A stretch of DNA of 64,000 nucleotides from Porphyrobacter sp. ULC335 (GCF_025917005.1 NZ_CP078091.1:930001-994000); one strand, 5' to 3'; counted from the stretch's first letter, positions 1 through 9,082 are shown. Program-made: numbers and translations. Notes: generated by a model not told the origin, from the sequence alone.

Positions 1-318
1 GCTGGGTTGCTCAAGGGATACAAATCGGCCTGCCACTGGGCCTTCATCGACCATCTGCCCCTGTTCGGTGCCGAGCCGGTGGCAGAGCGGATCGTACGCG
101 ATCGCAACCGCATATCGGGCGGTGGGGTCACGGCCGGGATCGATTTCGGTCTGGCACTCGCCGCCGAGATCGCCGGGGAAGACACGGCAAAGCGAATCCA
201 GCTGTTTCTCGAATATGATCCCGCACCGCCCTTTGAGGCTGGCAGCCCGGCCAAGGCAGGTCCGGTTATCGAGGCCGAGGTGCGCGCCGCATTTGCAGCC
301 ATGGCTCCGCAGCAATAA
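1..318 (+). CDS. DJ-1/PfpI family protein, C-terminal part (cut by window edge)
   Basis: The reading frame is open from base 1 (AGLLKGYKSACHW...) and ends at 318, so about 105 C-terminal residues are visible. The stretch RISGGGVTAGIDFGLALAAE followed by a QLFLEYDPAPPF motif is typical of the GlxA/isonitrile-hydratase branch of the DJ-1/PfpI (class I glutamine amidotransferase-like) fold. The nucleophile Cys lies in the missing N-terminal part, so the activity cannot be judged. No DNA-binding domain follows, so this is a stand-alone enzyme-like protein and not an AraC-fused regulator. It is convergent with the padR gene that follows. Confidence 0.8.
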   Translation, partial: AGLLKGYKSACHWAFIDHLPLFGAEPVAERIVRDRNRISGGGVTAGIDFGLALAAEIAGEDTAKRIQLFLEYDPAPPFEAGSPAKAGPVIEAEVRAAFAAMAPQQ

Positions 319-350
319 GCGCGACCGGCACCCACGCACGGGCGTTGCGC

Positions 351-908
351 TCAGGCGCTGTGCTCGTCCGCTCTGGAAGCCTCCAACATTTTCGCACTCC
401 GGTCCGCCCAATTGAGCCAGGCCACCTCTCGCTCGATTCCGAATTGCAGACTGAGATAGATGCACAGCTTCCACGAGGGCATCTGATCGGGCGGTTCCGG
501 ATAGTATTCGCTCTCCACCTTCCTGAGAACAGCTAGGGCCTTTTCGTGAGCCGCGATCGAGAGCCTGAGCTGGCGAGACAGCTCATCAATGCGTTCACCG
601 CCAGCGAAAAACTTGATCATCAACGGATCGTGCGTGCGCGGTGGCTGGGTTGGCGTAGCGAACCATGCGTTGAATTCGTCAATTCCCGCAGGCGTTATCG
701 AATAGACCTTCTTATCGGGCCTCCCGGTCTGTTCGACCGTCCTGAATTCCACATGCCCGATCTTCGTCAGCGCGGCGAGCTCGCGATAGACCTGCTGGTG
801 CGTGGCCTTCCAGAAAAAGCCGGCGACCAGATCGAATTCCTGCGTGACCTGATAGCCTGAGGAAGGCTCCCTGAGCAGGACGGCGAGGATGAGGTGGCGA
901 AGCGACAA
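351..908 (-). CDS. PadR family transcriptional regulator
   Basis: A 185-residue protein with an N-terminal PadR winged helix (MSLRHLILAVLLREPSSGYQ, then QVYRELAALTKIGHVE and GRPDKKVYSITPAGIDEF) and a longer C-terminal helical Vir-type dimerisation region (about residues 95-180). It is divergent from the acyltransferase-like gene at 1003. The intergenic space holds two ATGC-N8-GCAT boxes, the classical PadR operator form, so it probably represses itself and the divergent gene. The inducer is unknown. Confidence 0.9.
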   Translation of the reverse strand: MSLRHLILAVLLREPSSGYQVTQEFDLVAGFFWKATHQQVYRELAALTKIGHVEFRTVEQTGRPDKKVYSITPAGIDEFNAWFATPTQPPRTHDPLMIKFFAGGERIDELSRQLRLSIAAHEKALAVLRKVESEYYPEPPDQMPSWKLCIYLSLQFGIEREVAWLNWADRSAKMLEASRADEHSA

Positions 909-928
909 ATTCGGGCTCCCTGGCAGAT

Positions 929-985
929 ATGCCCGCTATTGCATAAGCCCGCGATGCTGGCTACCAGATATGCATCAAGTTGCAT
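929..985. promoter_or_regulatory. Two PadR-type operator boxes ATGC-N8-GCAT
   Basis: Perfect 4+4 inverted repeats with an 8-nt spacer lie at 929-944 and 970-985; the second extends to TATGCA-N6-TGCATA. They sit between the padR start (908) and the start at 1003, with centres 41 bp apart. ATGC/ATGT-N8-GCAT/ACAT is the known operator form of PadR-family repressors. Two identical-format boxes recur at 9083-9138. Confidence 0.65.
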
Positions 986-1002
986 AAGGAAGAAGGTTGA
1001 CC

Positions 1003-2497
1003 ATGTCCAATTCCGCCTGGCGCTGGGCCGCACTTGCGGGCGGCGCCCTCGCTGCCTGTTTCAGCAACGGGATTACGGGGACCGTCTGGGGCGCATGGCT
1101 CGCCCCCGCACTGCTGCTCGCCTTTGTGATGACTACGCGGGCCTGGATCGGTGTGCTGGTCATGGCAGGTGTCTGGTCTGTCGCGGGCTACATCATGTTT
1201 CGCGGCGCTCTGCCTATGCCGGAAGCGGAATATATCGCGGTGAGCGTGATTGGGGGACTCCTGTCAGCCGTCCCCTATGCACTTCACCGTGTCGCGGCAC
1301 CGCAACTCGACCGCTTCACGGGTACTCTGGTGTTCCCGACTGCCGCAACGGCGCTGACATTCATTGCAGCTTCCGGCACTCCGTTCGGCACCTGGGGCAA
1401 TGAAGCCTATACCCAGCTCGACTTTGCGCCGCTTGCGCAGCTTGCATCGGTCATCGGCATATGGGGTATTACTTTCCTTATCGGCTGGTGCGCCAGCATC
1501 CTTGCAGCGCTGTTGACCAGCCCCTCACCCAGGCCGGCCCTTGCCCCCGTACTCTTCGCCCTCTGTCTGATCGGTGTGCTTGGATATGGTCTCTTGCGCC
1601 AGCAGATGTCGTTCGATGACGCACCCAAGGTTCGCGTAGCGGCGCTCAGCAACCCCGCCGACGTCACGGACAAATTCTTTGAAGGCTGCAACGACCGCGC
1701 GGATCTTGGCTGCCGCAGCCAGAAGGCACGCGGCCGCTGGGGCAAGTTGTTCGAACGTTCGCGCAAGGCTGCCAGGGAGGGGGCGAAGATCATCGTCTGG
1801 TACGAGTCGGCAGCGCAGTACGACAAACCGATCGAGGAAGAGTTCATCGCTGAAGCGAAGGCCTTCGCGAGGGATAATGGCGTCTATCTCATCATCGGCG
1901 CTGCCGTGGCACCGCAAGACCCGAATGCCCCGTTCGAAAACAAAGCCATGGCATTCACGCCTGAAGGCGGGTTGGCCTTTACCTACCACAAGGCCAAGCC
2001 AGTGCCGGGCGAACCGATCCGCGCCGGCGATGGTGTGATCCCTACGCTCGACACGCCACATGGGCGGGTCGGAGCTATGGTCTGTTTTGACGCCGACTTT
2101 CCGGAGCTTTCCCGCCAGGCCGCAGCCCGTGGCATCGATATTCTGGCCGTGCCGTCCAATGACTGGCCGGAGATCACCCCCCTCCATGGAGAGATGGTCC
2201 GTTTCCGCGCCATCGAAAGTGGCTTCTCGATCGTTCGCGCAACCAGCAACGGGCTGTCGATCATTACGGACCCGATTGGCCGGGCCCTCAAGCGCGTCAA
2301 TTCCTTCGAGAACAGGGGGGGGCATCGCGATCGCCGATGTCCCTGCCCGGCAGGTTGCGACCCTCTACGGACAGGTTGATGATCTGTTTGCCGGTCTTTG
2401 CCTGCTGGCTACTGTTGTCCTGATCGCACTTGCGATGGCCAAGGCTCTGCTTCGCCGGAAGCGGATCCGGGCTTCAGGCGAGCAGGCGGCGGCCTGA
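1003..2497 (+). CDS. Apolipoprotein N-acyltransferase-like nitrilase-superfamily membrane protein, frameshifted near the C terminus
   Basis: The ATG at 1003 follows a strong GGAAGAAGG site. Several membrane segments (about residues 5-200) precede a carbon-nitrogen hydrolase domain with the Glu-Lys-Cys triad in context: VWYESA (Glu268), TYHKAK (Lys330) and MVCFDADFPE (Cys361). This is the Lnt layout: an acyl transfer or amidase-like active site on the periplasmic side. The frame breaks at a run of eight G (2315-2322). Removing one G joins it to the frame that ends at 2497 with VATLYGQVDDLF and a last membrane helix; unshifted, it stops at 2379. Because of the divergent padR and its operators I doubt it is the housekeeping lnt. 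The break may be a sequencing error, a mutation or phase variation. Confidence 0.75.
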
Positions 2498-2680
2498 GGA
2501 CGCGTATCTCCGCCTAGTGCGAGACCAAGGTAGGGACCCTGTCACGTTCCCGCGTACATGTCGCACTGACGAGCGCCGCCCTGCTGGACCAGCCAGGACC
2601 CTGCGATCAATTTCGGCGATGAACTGCAAAGGAGCGGCGCGCCGCGGGCGCCGAGATCGCGACGTCCAGTATTCCGGATT

Positions 2681-3163
2681 TCAGGTGAGACCGCCATCGT
2701 GGTCCGGATGCTGGCGGTTGCTCCTTTGGATGGCATTAGCCCATTCGGCTCGCTCGGCGGATTGGGCAGGCTGGTGATCGGGTATCTCTGAAAGGCTTGC
2801 GAACCAGCTAACCCGACTCTCGATCCCGTGATGAGAGTCCGGCGGAAATCGCGAAGGTTCGTCAAAGGATCCGACCATGAACGAAATGGTGTCCGAGCTG
2901 ACATCGTCATAAAACAGGGGTGTTCCGCACGCGGGGCAGAATCCTCGATCGACCTGCGACGAGCTGCGCCATGCTGCAGGGCTGCCCCGTGTCCACGACA
3001 CTTCGGTCTTCGGCACACAGACCAGGGCAGCGAAAATGTTGCCGCTTGCCTTCTGGCACATCCGGCAGTGGCACAGATGCGCGGCTGCGGACCGGACCAT
3101 GATCCGGTATCGTATCGCACCGCATTGGCAGCCTCCTGTAAAGGCGAAGCTGTTATGTGCCAT
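2681..3163 (-). CDS. GFA family (glutathione-dependent formaldehyde-activating enzyme/CENP-V-like) zinc protein
   Basis: A 160-residue protein with the GFA zinc-binding cysteines: GGCQCGAIRY near residue 11, then CHCRMCQKASG (about 32-42), and GFCPACGTPLFY (about 94-105). Family members bind two zinc ions; only some have been tied to S-hydroxymethylglutathione formation, and most have unknown substrates. The last 25 residues (PAQSAERAEW onward) look atypical. It stands alone with no obvious operon partner. Confidence 0.85.
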   Translation of the reverse strand: MAHNSFAFTGGCQCGAIRYRIMVRSAAAHLCHCRMCQKASGNIFAALVCVPKTEVSWTRGSPAAWRSSSQVDRGFCPACGTPLFYDDVSSDTISFMVGSFDEPSRFPPDSHHGIESRVSWFASLSEIPDHQPAQSAERAEWANAIQRSNRQHPDHDGGLT

Positions 3164-3684
3164 AGCTCTGCTCCTGCACCTTGTCTGACTGGTTCCGCGC
3201 CGCCCGAATATGGCATGCTGACAATCGCCACCGGATTGCAGCTTGCCTCAAAACTTGCGATTTTCGCCTCAAGCCTGCGGCGCAACTCTGCAATCGCATC
3301 AATCTTGTTCCGCAGCATGCAAGGGGAACCGTCCGCGTAGCAGGGTTTGGCTCGCTTCAAAGGTGTCCAACGATAACCTGATCTCCCAGGCCAGTTCGTC
3401 CCGGCCACTGCCGATCACCAGCAGATCATCCAGAATCATCACTGCCTTCGCGGAAGTATGGCCGTTTAAAGTGCTGCGTCAGGATCCGGTCAAGCGCCAA
3501 GCCATAGCTGCATCCAGTGTGATCGCCAGATTCAACCGGTCCTCTTTTCGATTCGGTGCTCGAAAGCGGCGCTGCAGTGTGAAAAAGCAGGTCGGGCGGT
3601 GTAACCTAGAGGAGGAATGCGCCCGACCCGCGCCGTCAGGCCCTTGCGCTCCTGATCAGCAGCCGAAGTCTACAAGTCCTCTGA
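3164..3684. other. Intergenic stretch with only weak coding signal
   Basis: No gene is convincing here. A 46-codon minus-strand ORF at 3299-3439 (MILDDLLVIGSGRDELAWEI...) overlaps a second frame reading KIDAIAELRRRLEAKIASFE at 3220-3308, perhaps a decayed small gene. A strong AGAGGAGG site at 3608-3615 precedes an ATG at 3617 that opens only 12 codons, so the signal now leads nowhere. Confidence 0.3.
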
Positions 3685-4452
3685 CATGCATGCGCGTTAC
3701 GCAATGTACTGGTTCACTGGGGCGCCTATGCCATCCACCCGCGCTACGTGATTCCTTTTGCAGTTGGCGGCTTCACCGATCTGCAGGCGGCCCGCAGCGC
3801 TGTTCTCGACATGTGCAACCGCTTTACCGGCGGCGGGTGCGTGGCTGCCGGGGAAGCGCGGGATGGTTTTGCTGTCTGGGTCCGCAACGAGGAAGGGCAG
3901 CTGTTCCTCGGTACGGGTGTTGATGAGGCCTCGGCGCTTGCGGACGGACGCAGCAGGTGTCAGCCGCAAATGCTGCTCCCATGCAAGAAGGTGCTGACGC
4001 GGCTCGCCGGCGACCTCCGAGTGTTTGGGCCGCGCGCAAAGGAATATGACTTCCGCCATTACGGTGCAGCCGCACTGCCCGACGGCAAGGTCGGATCGGA
4101 CCGCACGGCCTGGGTTGCCTATAACATGGACACGCAGGTCGATGCGGACCGCTATGCCATTGAGGCTTGCCAGCGCGAGAATTCGGGCAGCCGGCCGTGC
4201 CAGATCGTAGGTCGCGGGCTCAGCACCCGGTTCCATGGCTATTCGGGCCTCGATGGCTCCAAGGGCATATTCACGCTTCTCGTGCGAGGATCAAATACGC
4301 TGATCGATCCGGAGAACCGGGAAACGGAAATGCTCGATGCGATCTGCAAGAGCAGGGGCACATATTGCAAGGTAATCGGTGCGCTGGGTACTAGTGACGA
4401 GGGGGAAGGGAGGCAGGCTGGCGTCACGACGCTGAAATGGCCTCTAGATTGA
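3685..4452 (+). pseudogene. DUF4189-like repeat protein lacking its N terminus
   Basis: The frame is open from just after a stop at 3682 and ends at 4452. It reads VHWGAYAIHPRYVIPFAVGG near the front; the first in-frame GTG is at 3748. Three cysteine-containing segments (VLDMCNRFTGGGCVAAG, IEACQRENSGSRPCQIVG, LDAICKSRGTYCKVIG) follow the DUF4189 pattern of a small beta unit with paired cysteines, which points to export. Yet no signal peptide or good start precedes them, and the ribosome site at 3608 lies in another frame. I infer a 5'-damaged gene; a short cytoplasmic version from 3748 is the alternative. Confidence 0.45.
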
Positions 4453-4494
4453 ACAGTGCCGACGATAACTGACGCAGGTCGAAGCCGGCAGAGC

Positions 4495-5109
4495 TCAATC
4501 CGGTAGTCGGTCGTTCCCGCATGACGGCAGCAGCAATCTCAGCATGGCTACGAGGCGCGGCTGGCCTGTGACACTGTCCGTTCGGGCTTCAAAAAAGCCA
4601 GTCGCGCGCAAATCGGAATAGCCGTGAACCATGGACCACAGGGCTGTTCCGAGAGTTTCTATATCGGTTACATCTGGAGCGCTACTTGTCTTGCGAGAGG
4701 ATAGAGCCCCCAAGAAGTCCTTATAGGCTTTCTCGCAGACAGTGAGGAGTTTAGCATCCTCCCAGTCGATGAGGTCCTTGCGCCACAGGAGGCTGTACCG
4801 CCAGGGGTACACCTGCGAGAAATTGAACAGCGACGTGAGATAAGCGCTGGCGCGGTCGTGGTGCATAACGTGCTGACGCTCCACCTCGGCAAGGTACTGG
4901 CCGAAGATCGCGGTAGCCAATTCGGTCAGGAGGTCCCGTCGATCCCTGAAGTGGTTCGCCGGAGCGGCATGCGACACTCCCGATGCTCGCGCAACAGCGC
5001 GGATGGTCACGCCATCCGGACCTGCCTCGTCAAGGATCGCCAGTGCATTCTGTAGGAGGGAATCCTTTAAGGAGGTCTGGCGTGCCTGAGGAGCGAGATG
5101 TCCGTTCAT
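4495..5109 (-). CDS. TetR/AcrR family transcriptional regulator
   Basis: 204 residues with an N-terminal TetR helix-turn-helix (LQNALAILDEAGPDGVTIRA, then VARASGVSHAAPANHFRDRRDLL, about residues 20-65) and a variable ligand-binding C terminus. It is divergent from the small membrane gene at 5179, and two identical 15-bp palindromes lie between them, so it very likely represses itself and the 5179-6482 pair. The effector cannot be deduced. Confidence 0.9.
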   Translation of the reverse strand: MNGHLAPQARQTSLKDSLLQNALAILDEAGPDGVTIRAVARASGVSHAAPANHFRDRRDLLTELATAIFGQYLAEVERQHVMHHDRASAYLTSLFNFSQVYPWRYSLLWRKDLIDWEDAKLLTVCEKAYKDFLGALSSRKTSSAPDVTDIETLGTALWSMVHGYSDLRATGFFEARTDSVTGQPRLVAMLRLLLPSCGNDRLPD

Positions 5110-5118
5110 CGCAAGCTT

Positions 5119-5159
5119 ATTGACAGTGTCAATGCGGCTTGTAAATTGACACTGTCAAT
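5119..5159. promoter_or_regulatory. Tandem 15-bp palindromic TetR operators
   Basis: ATTGACAGTGTCAAT (5119-5133) and ATTGACACTGTCAAT (5145-5159) are each perfect palindromes around a central base and are reverse complements of one another, with centres 26 bp apart. They fill the gap between tetR (start 5109) and the GTG start at 5179. TTGACA inside each could also serve as a -35 element. The layout is that of a TetR autoregulatory operator pair. Confidence 0.8.
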
Positions 5160-5178
5160 AGATGCTCTGAGGAATGGT

Positions 5179-5607
5179 GTGATTTCGACTCTCTCTATCC
5201 GCCGCGTCATGCTTACCGTCGCGGTATCTGTCCTCGGTGTTCTCGTGCCTTACCTCGAGTACAGTCCGACCCACATCTTCAACCCCGACTGGCCCGGGCA
5301 CGCGAAGTTGCATGATGTCTGGCAATTGCTGACGAACTCGGCATTCGCCGCCGCCGCAGTCTTCATGGCTTGGACCCGACAGGACCTTCGCCTTGCGGCA
5401 AGACTTGGTCTGGTGGCGCCGGTGGCATTTCTGGTCTCGTATTTCACAATGGATCTTTACGGCGGGTCGATGGTGAACAGCGATGGAACCGAGCATCGCT
5501 TTGGATCGGTTAACGCTTCTCTGGTGATGATGCTGATGGTCAGCGCAGTGCTCAGCTATCTCGCGATCGCCGACGGTAACGCGGCAGAGCGGGGCAGAGA
5601 AAGGTGA
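5179..5607 (+). CDS. Small membrane protein (DUF6640-like)
   Basis: About 142 residues with four predicted hydrophobic segments and the motif YSPTHIFNPDWPGHAKLHDVW, which I associate with a small family of four-helix membrane proteins (DUF6640-like, tentative). I chose GTG 5179 because AGGA sits five bases before it and because a longer frame from 5098 would read through the TetR operators. Its stop overlaps the next start (GTGA at 5604-5607), so it is translationally coupled to the LuxR-type regulator. The function is unknown; the operators imply TetR control. Confidence 0.65.
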   Translation: MISTLSIRRVMLTVAVSVLGVLVPYLEYSPTHIFNPDWPGHAKLHDVWQLLTNSAFAAAAVFMAWTRQDLRLAARLGLVAPVAFLVSYFTMDLYGGSMVNSDGTEHRFGSVNASLVMMLMVSAVLSYLAIADGNAAERGRER

Positions 5608-6482
5608 GCGGCTCCCCGCATCCGCTCCGGCTGCGGGCGCCCAGTGTGGTGCTGCCCCGCTTTCTCACGGATGCTGCGCCTCCCTTTACATCTCTCGAGC
5701 CATCGCAATATGTCGGCGACGATGCGGGGGGTGAGACCGGAATGGTGTTGCCCTTTGCTCAAGCTGGCGCGATCTGGCCCCGGCTGCGGTGCGTGGTTAT
5801 TGCGGAAACGCTGCCACTATTCCGTGACGCACTTGCCCAGCTCGCCCGATCGCAGAGCCCTGGTGCCATAATTGTCCGGGCCGGTTCGGTCGCCGAGATA
5901 CTGGAGCTTGCCTCCGACGGTGTTGCGCCGGACCTTTTTCTCATCGATCTCGCCTTGCCGGGTTTGGATATTTGCATGGCGCTTCCCGAGCTGCGCAGGC
6001 AGCATCGCAAGGCGGCGATCGTCACGCTCTCGACCGAAGAGGATCCCGCAGCAATTGCGCGGTCGATGCGTTCAGGCAGTGACGGGTTCATTCACAAGGC
6101 TGTGCCGCGTGGGCGGTGTATCGAGGCTATCGGCAGGGTTCTGGCCGGCGAACATGTGATCGAGTCCGATCGGAGTCCCGCTGCCCGACCAGCCCGTATC
6201 GGCGATACCGGAATCGTCCTCACTCGACGCCAGCGCGAAGTGCTCAAGCTGCTGGCAAAGGGGGCCTCCAACAAGCTTATCGCCCGCGAGCTCGGCATCT
6301 CCCATCTCACGGTCCGTCTTCACGTTTCGGCCCTGTTGCGCATCTTCGGCGTCACCCGCCGGAACAGCGTCGCCCCCAAGGCGCGGCTCATCGGCATGCT
6401 CGGGCCAAGCCCTGAAGCCAAGTCGCCGGTCAGTCCTGCTCGGACGCTTCGAGATCTGTATCGGCATGATCATAGTCGATAA
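5604..6482 (+). CDS. Orphan receiver-LuxR response-regulator-like protein (paralogue 1)
   Basis: 292 residues. A receiver-like domain (about 55-170) keeps the phosphorylatable Asp in DLFLIDLALPGLD and the Lys in GFIHKA, but the usual N-terminal acidic pair is reduced to IAETLPLFRD. A NarL/LuxR helix-turn-helix follows (LTRRQREVLKLLAKGASNKL, IARELGISHLTVRLHVSALL). The helix and the tail FGVTRRNSVAPKAR are nearly identical to the proteins at 9201 and 15787. It starts with GTG inside the stop of the preceding membrane gene. No kinase is nearby. The last ~50 bases overlap the convergent XRE gene. Confidence 0.85.
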   Translation: MSGSPHPLRLRAPSVVLPRFLTDAAPPFTSLEPSQYVGDDAGGETGMVLPFAQAGAIWPRLRCVVIAETLPLFRDALAQLARSQSPGAIIVRAGSVAEILELASDGVAPDLFLIDLALPGLDICMALPELRRQHRKAAIVTLSTEEDPAAIARSMRSGSDGFIHKAVPRGRCIEAIGRVLAGEHVIESDRSPAARPARIGDTGIVLTRRQREVLKLLAKGASNKLIARELGISHLTVRLHVSALLRIFGVTRRNSVAPKARLIGMLGPSPEAKSPVSPARTLRDLYRHDHSR

Positions 6483-6666
6483 GATCCCCCGGCCGGCATT
6501 CCAGGACGGCGCACATCCGTGACAGCGTGGAAAACCGGATCCCGCGCACTTTCCCCGACCGGAACAGCGACAATTGTGTCTCGCTAATGCCGATGCGCCG
6601 GGCCAAGTCCTTGCCCGTCATGTCCCGGGTGCCAAGCACCTCATCCAGAGTGACACGGATCGGCAT
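6430..6666 (-). CDS. XRE family helix-turn-helix regulator
   Basis: A 78-residue Cro/CI-type protein: VTLDEVLGTRDMTGKDLARR, then IGISETQLSLFRSGKVRGIR and LEAVLECRPGDLIDY-like sequence form a single HTH domain of the YozG/YdcN type. It is encoded directly after the DUF2975 membrane gene (the stop of that gene and the start here share base 6666), a frequent pairing in which the small regulator and the membrane protein form one operon. Its 3' end overlaps the convergent gene ending at 6482 by 53 bp. Confidence 0.9.
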   Translation of the reverse strand: MPIRVTLDEVLGTRDMTGKDLARRIGISETQLSLFRSGKVRGIRFSTLSRMCAVLECRPGDLIDYDHADTDLEASEQD

Positions 6667-7145
6667 CAGAGAAACCCGTCCAGCTCGTGCTTCATGTCCG
6701 CAGCCCGGCGCATCAGATCGCCAAGGACGATCATCAGCAACCCCGCCAGTCCGACCGCAATGGCCGAGGGGTCAAAGGAGGCCCAGGACCCTCGCATGGG
6801 CCCCGGAAGGGCTCGCCACAGCCATGGAGTGAGGAACACGCTGGCGACCCCGCCGCCTGCCAATGCAAGACCGAGCCTGCGAAGAAGTGCCGGCAGCAGC
6901 TCGCTAAAGATATCGCCTCCGGCCAACTTGCTGAAGGTTTGCCGGATCGCCCAAACTCCGGTCAGATAAAACAGCACCGGCAGACGGTAAATGACAAGCG
7001 AGGCTGCCGCGAGAGCCGTGTCATGCGAGTTCAATGCCATCCCGGCTTCCAACCCGAGCGCGGCCGCAAGCGCGCAAAACACGCAGGTTGCAAGCCGTTG
7101 CAGCCAGCGGCTCCGATCGCGCAGGGCCTTGTATGCGTCAGACAT
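6666..7145 (-). CDS. DUF2975 family membrane protein
   Basis: 159 residues with about four membrane helices (starting near 18, 48, 93 and 129) and the central sequence FYLTGVWAIRQTFSKLAGGD typical of DUF2975. Family members are usually followed by a small XRE regulator, as here. It is divergent from the ABC exporter at 7220. The 75-bp gap contains AT-rich TTAA repeats (TTTAACCTTGAATTAAA, 7149-7165) that could be an XRE operator. The biochemical role is unknown. Confidence 0.85.
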   Translation of the reverse strand: MSDAYKALRDRSRWLQRLATCVFCALAAALGLEAGMALNSHDTALAAASLVIYRLPVLFYLTGVWAIRQTFSKLAGGDIFSELLPALLRRLGLALAGGGVASVFLTPWLWRALPGPMRGSWASFDPSAIAVGLAGLLMIVLGDLMRRAADMKHELDGFL

Positions 7146-7219
7146 AATTTAACCTTGAATTAAATTTCGGTGCCAGTAGGTATTTAGGTCTTAGTTAAAG
7201 ATTCGCAAGGATGAGAACC

Positions 7220-8161
7220 ATGTTTGCCATAGAGGCACGACATCTGACCAAACATCTTGGCAACACCCTGATCGTCAACAAGCTCGACCTGAGCGTTCCT
7301 GCTGGAAGTGTCTATGGCTTTCTAGGGCCGAATGGCGCTGGCAAGACAACGACCATGCGCTTGCTCCTCGGCCTCCTGCGTCCTGACGACGGATCCGTGC
7401 GCTTGCTCGGCCACGATCTTGCCCGAGAGCGATGCAAAGCCCTTTCAGCGGTGGGGGCCTTCATCGAAAGCGCGTCCCTTTATGAGCACCTCAGCGCCCG
7501 CGCAAATCTTGGGCTGACCCAGAGGCTGCTTGGCTTGCCTCCGCAAGAGATCGATCGGGTGCTTGAGGTGGTCGATCTCGTGCATGCCGGTGCAAAGCGC
7601 GTCCAGGATTACTCGCTGGGGATGAAGCAAAGGCTTGCACTCGCCCGTGCCTTGCTTGGCTCGCCGCGCCTGCTCTTGCTCGATGAGCCGACCAACGGGC
7701 TCGACCCGGACGGGATCATCGCCATGCGGGCACTTATTCGGGAGTTGCCCGACCGCATCGGAGGAACCGTGTTCGTTTCCAGTCACATCCTGTCCGAAGT
7801 CGAGCAGACGGCGAGGGATGTATGTTTGATCCGCAAGGGATCGATTGTTTTGCAGGGTCGGGTGTCGGAACTTCTGAGCGGCGATGCGGAGGTTGAGATC
7901 ACACTCGATCAGCCAATGCCTGCTCTTGAGAGACTTGCTGCTGCAGGGATGCATGCCCGTCTGGACGGTGACGAGACCATCCGCCTGAGTTGTGGTCACG
8001 GGGATCATTCAACAGCGGTCGAGGCCAACCGGTTGCTGGTGATCGACGGTTTCGCTGTCCGATCAATCGTGCCGTGCAAGCGCAGCCTTGAAGATCTCTA
8101 CCGGAATGCCCTGACCGCCACAGTCCCGGACAGCGATAGCACAAAGAGGATGGCAGCATGA
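7220..8161 (+). CDS. ABC transporter ATP-binding protein (BcrA/NatA-type exporter)
   Basis: Full ATPase with Walker A (GPNGAGKTT), signature (YSLGMKQRL), Walker B (LLLLDEPTNGLDPDG) and the switch His in FVSSHIL, plus the extra C-terminal domain of bacitracin/lantibiotic-type exporters. ATG 7220 has AAGGATGAG at the right distance; ATG 7211 is possible. It overlaps the permease by four bases (ATGA), so they form one exporter. Such pairs serve peptide antibiotic resistance or unknown efflux. Neighbouring XRE/DUF2975 genes may regulate it. Confidence 0.92.
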   Translation: MFAIEARHLTKHLGNTLIVNKLDLSVPAGSVYGFLGPNGAGKTTTMRLLLGLLRPDDGSVRLLGHDLARERCKALSAVGAFIESASLYEHLSARANLGLTQRLLGLPPQEIDRVLEVVDLVHAGAKRVQDYSLGMKQRLALARALLGSPRLLLLDEPTNGLDPDGIIAMRALIRELPDRIGGTVFVSSHILSEVEQTARDVCLIRKGSIVLQGRVSELLSGDAEVEITLDQPMPALERLAAAGMHARLDGDETIRLSCGHGDHSTAVEANRLLVIDGFAVRSIVPCKRSLEDLYRNALTATVPDSDSTKRMAA

Positions 8162-8880
8162 TCACGCTAATCCGTAACGAACTGCAGAAGCTTAACGGGT
8201 CACTCGCTTTGCTGGTGGCTGTCGCCGCGCCTGCGCTTCCGGGCCTGCTTGTGATGCTTGGTCTCGTTTCCAGAGACACGCCGGCGAACTGGTCGGACAG
8301 CTACAAGATGGCATTGCCGCTTTGGGCGTTGTTTCTTGGTCCCATGGTGATCGCGGCATTCACCGCCCTGACCGCCCAGATCGAACATCGCGGGCGGGGA
8401 TGGGATCATATCCTCGCTTTGCCCGTGGCAAGATGGCGGATTTTCGTCGCCAAGATTGTCGTCGTGTTCGCCGTCCTTGTTGTCATGACCGCCCTTGTCG
8501 TCGTTTGTGTCGCATTGGGGACATTGGCCGGTGGTGCCATGGGCGGCGGCGTGCCAGTCGAGACCTTCCCTTGGAACAACTTGCTGAAGACCAGCCTGCT
8601 CGTGATGGCTGCGATGACTACTCTGGTTGCGATCCAGATATGGGCTTCCCTGCGCTTTGCGAGCTTTGTGGTCCCGCTTGTTGTCGGAATCGGCGGCACC
8701 CTGGTTGGACTGGCGGTGTTGATCACCGGCACGCAGAAGGCCGAGTGGTTTCCATGGGTTCTGCCATTCAACGCCATGGTCGCGCCCGAGCCCCATCCGT
8801 TCGCGATGGCGGGATTGTTCGGTGGATTGGCCATCATTGCCTTCTTGATTCCGCATCTCTCGAGGCACCAGTTCCGCTGA
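8158..8880 (+). CDS. ABC-2 type permease (lantibiotic-immunity-like)
   Basis: 240 residues with six hydrophobic segments (MITLIRNELQKLNGS start, helices near 18, 55, 98, 145, 172 and 212). The first loop TAQIEHRGRGWDHILALPVA is typical of ABC-2 permeases of the lantibiotic protection group. Its start overlaps the ATPase stop. Only one permease is present, so the working transporter is probably a homodimer with two copies of the ATPase. Confidence 0.88.
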   Translation: MITLIRNELQKLNGSLALLVAVAAPALPGLLVMLGLVSRDTPANWSDSYKMALPLWALFLGPMVIAAFTALTAQIEHRGRGWDHILALPVARWRIFVAKIVVVFAVLVVMTALVVVCVALGTLAGGAMGGGVPVETFPWNNLLKTSLLVMAAMTTLVAIQIWASLRFASFVVPLVVGIGGTLVGLAVLITGTQKAEWFPWVLPFNAMVAPEPHPFAMAGLFGGLAIIAFLIPHLSRHQFR

Positions 8881-9082
8881 TCAGGATGTCTGATCGAACT
8901 ACCTAGCGCGGTCGGGAAGGCGTGACGTAGCGGTGCCCGGTCCGGCAAGGAATGGAACGGCGTCATGGGTCAGTCTCGGCGGTCCGCCTTGCGGAGCCGC
9001 GCAGCAAGCGGCGACTGCAAACCGAGCACAGGCCCGCGAGGCATAAAAAGCCTCAAGACAAATGATGCACGCAATCGGCAAT

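Noticed and set aside
2542..3408. 288-codon minus-strand frame
   Set aside because: Overlaps the GFA gene in another frame; the GFA frame has the zinc cysteines.
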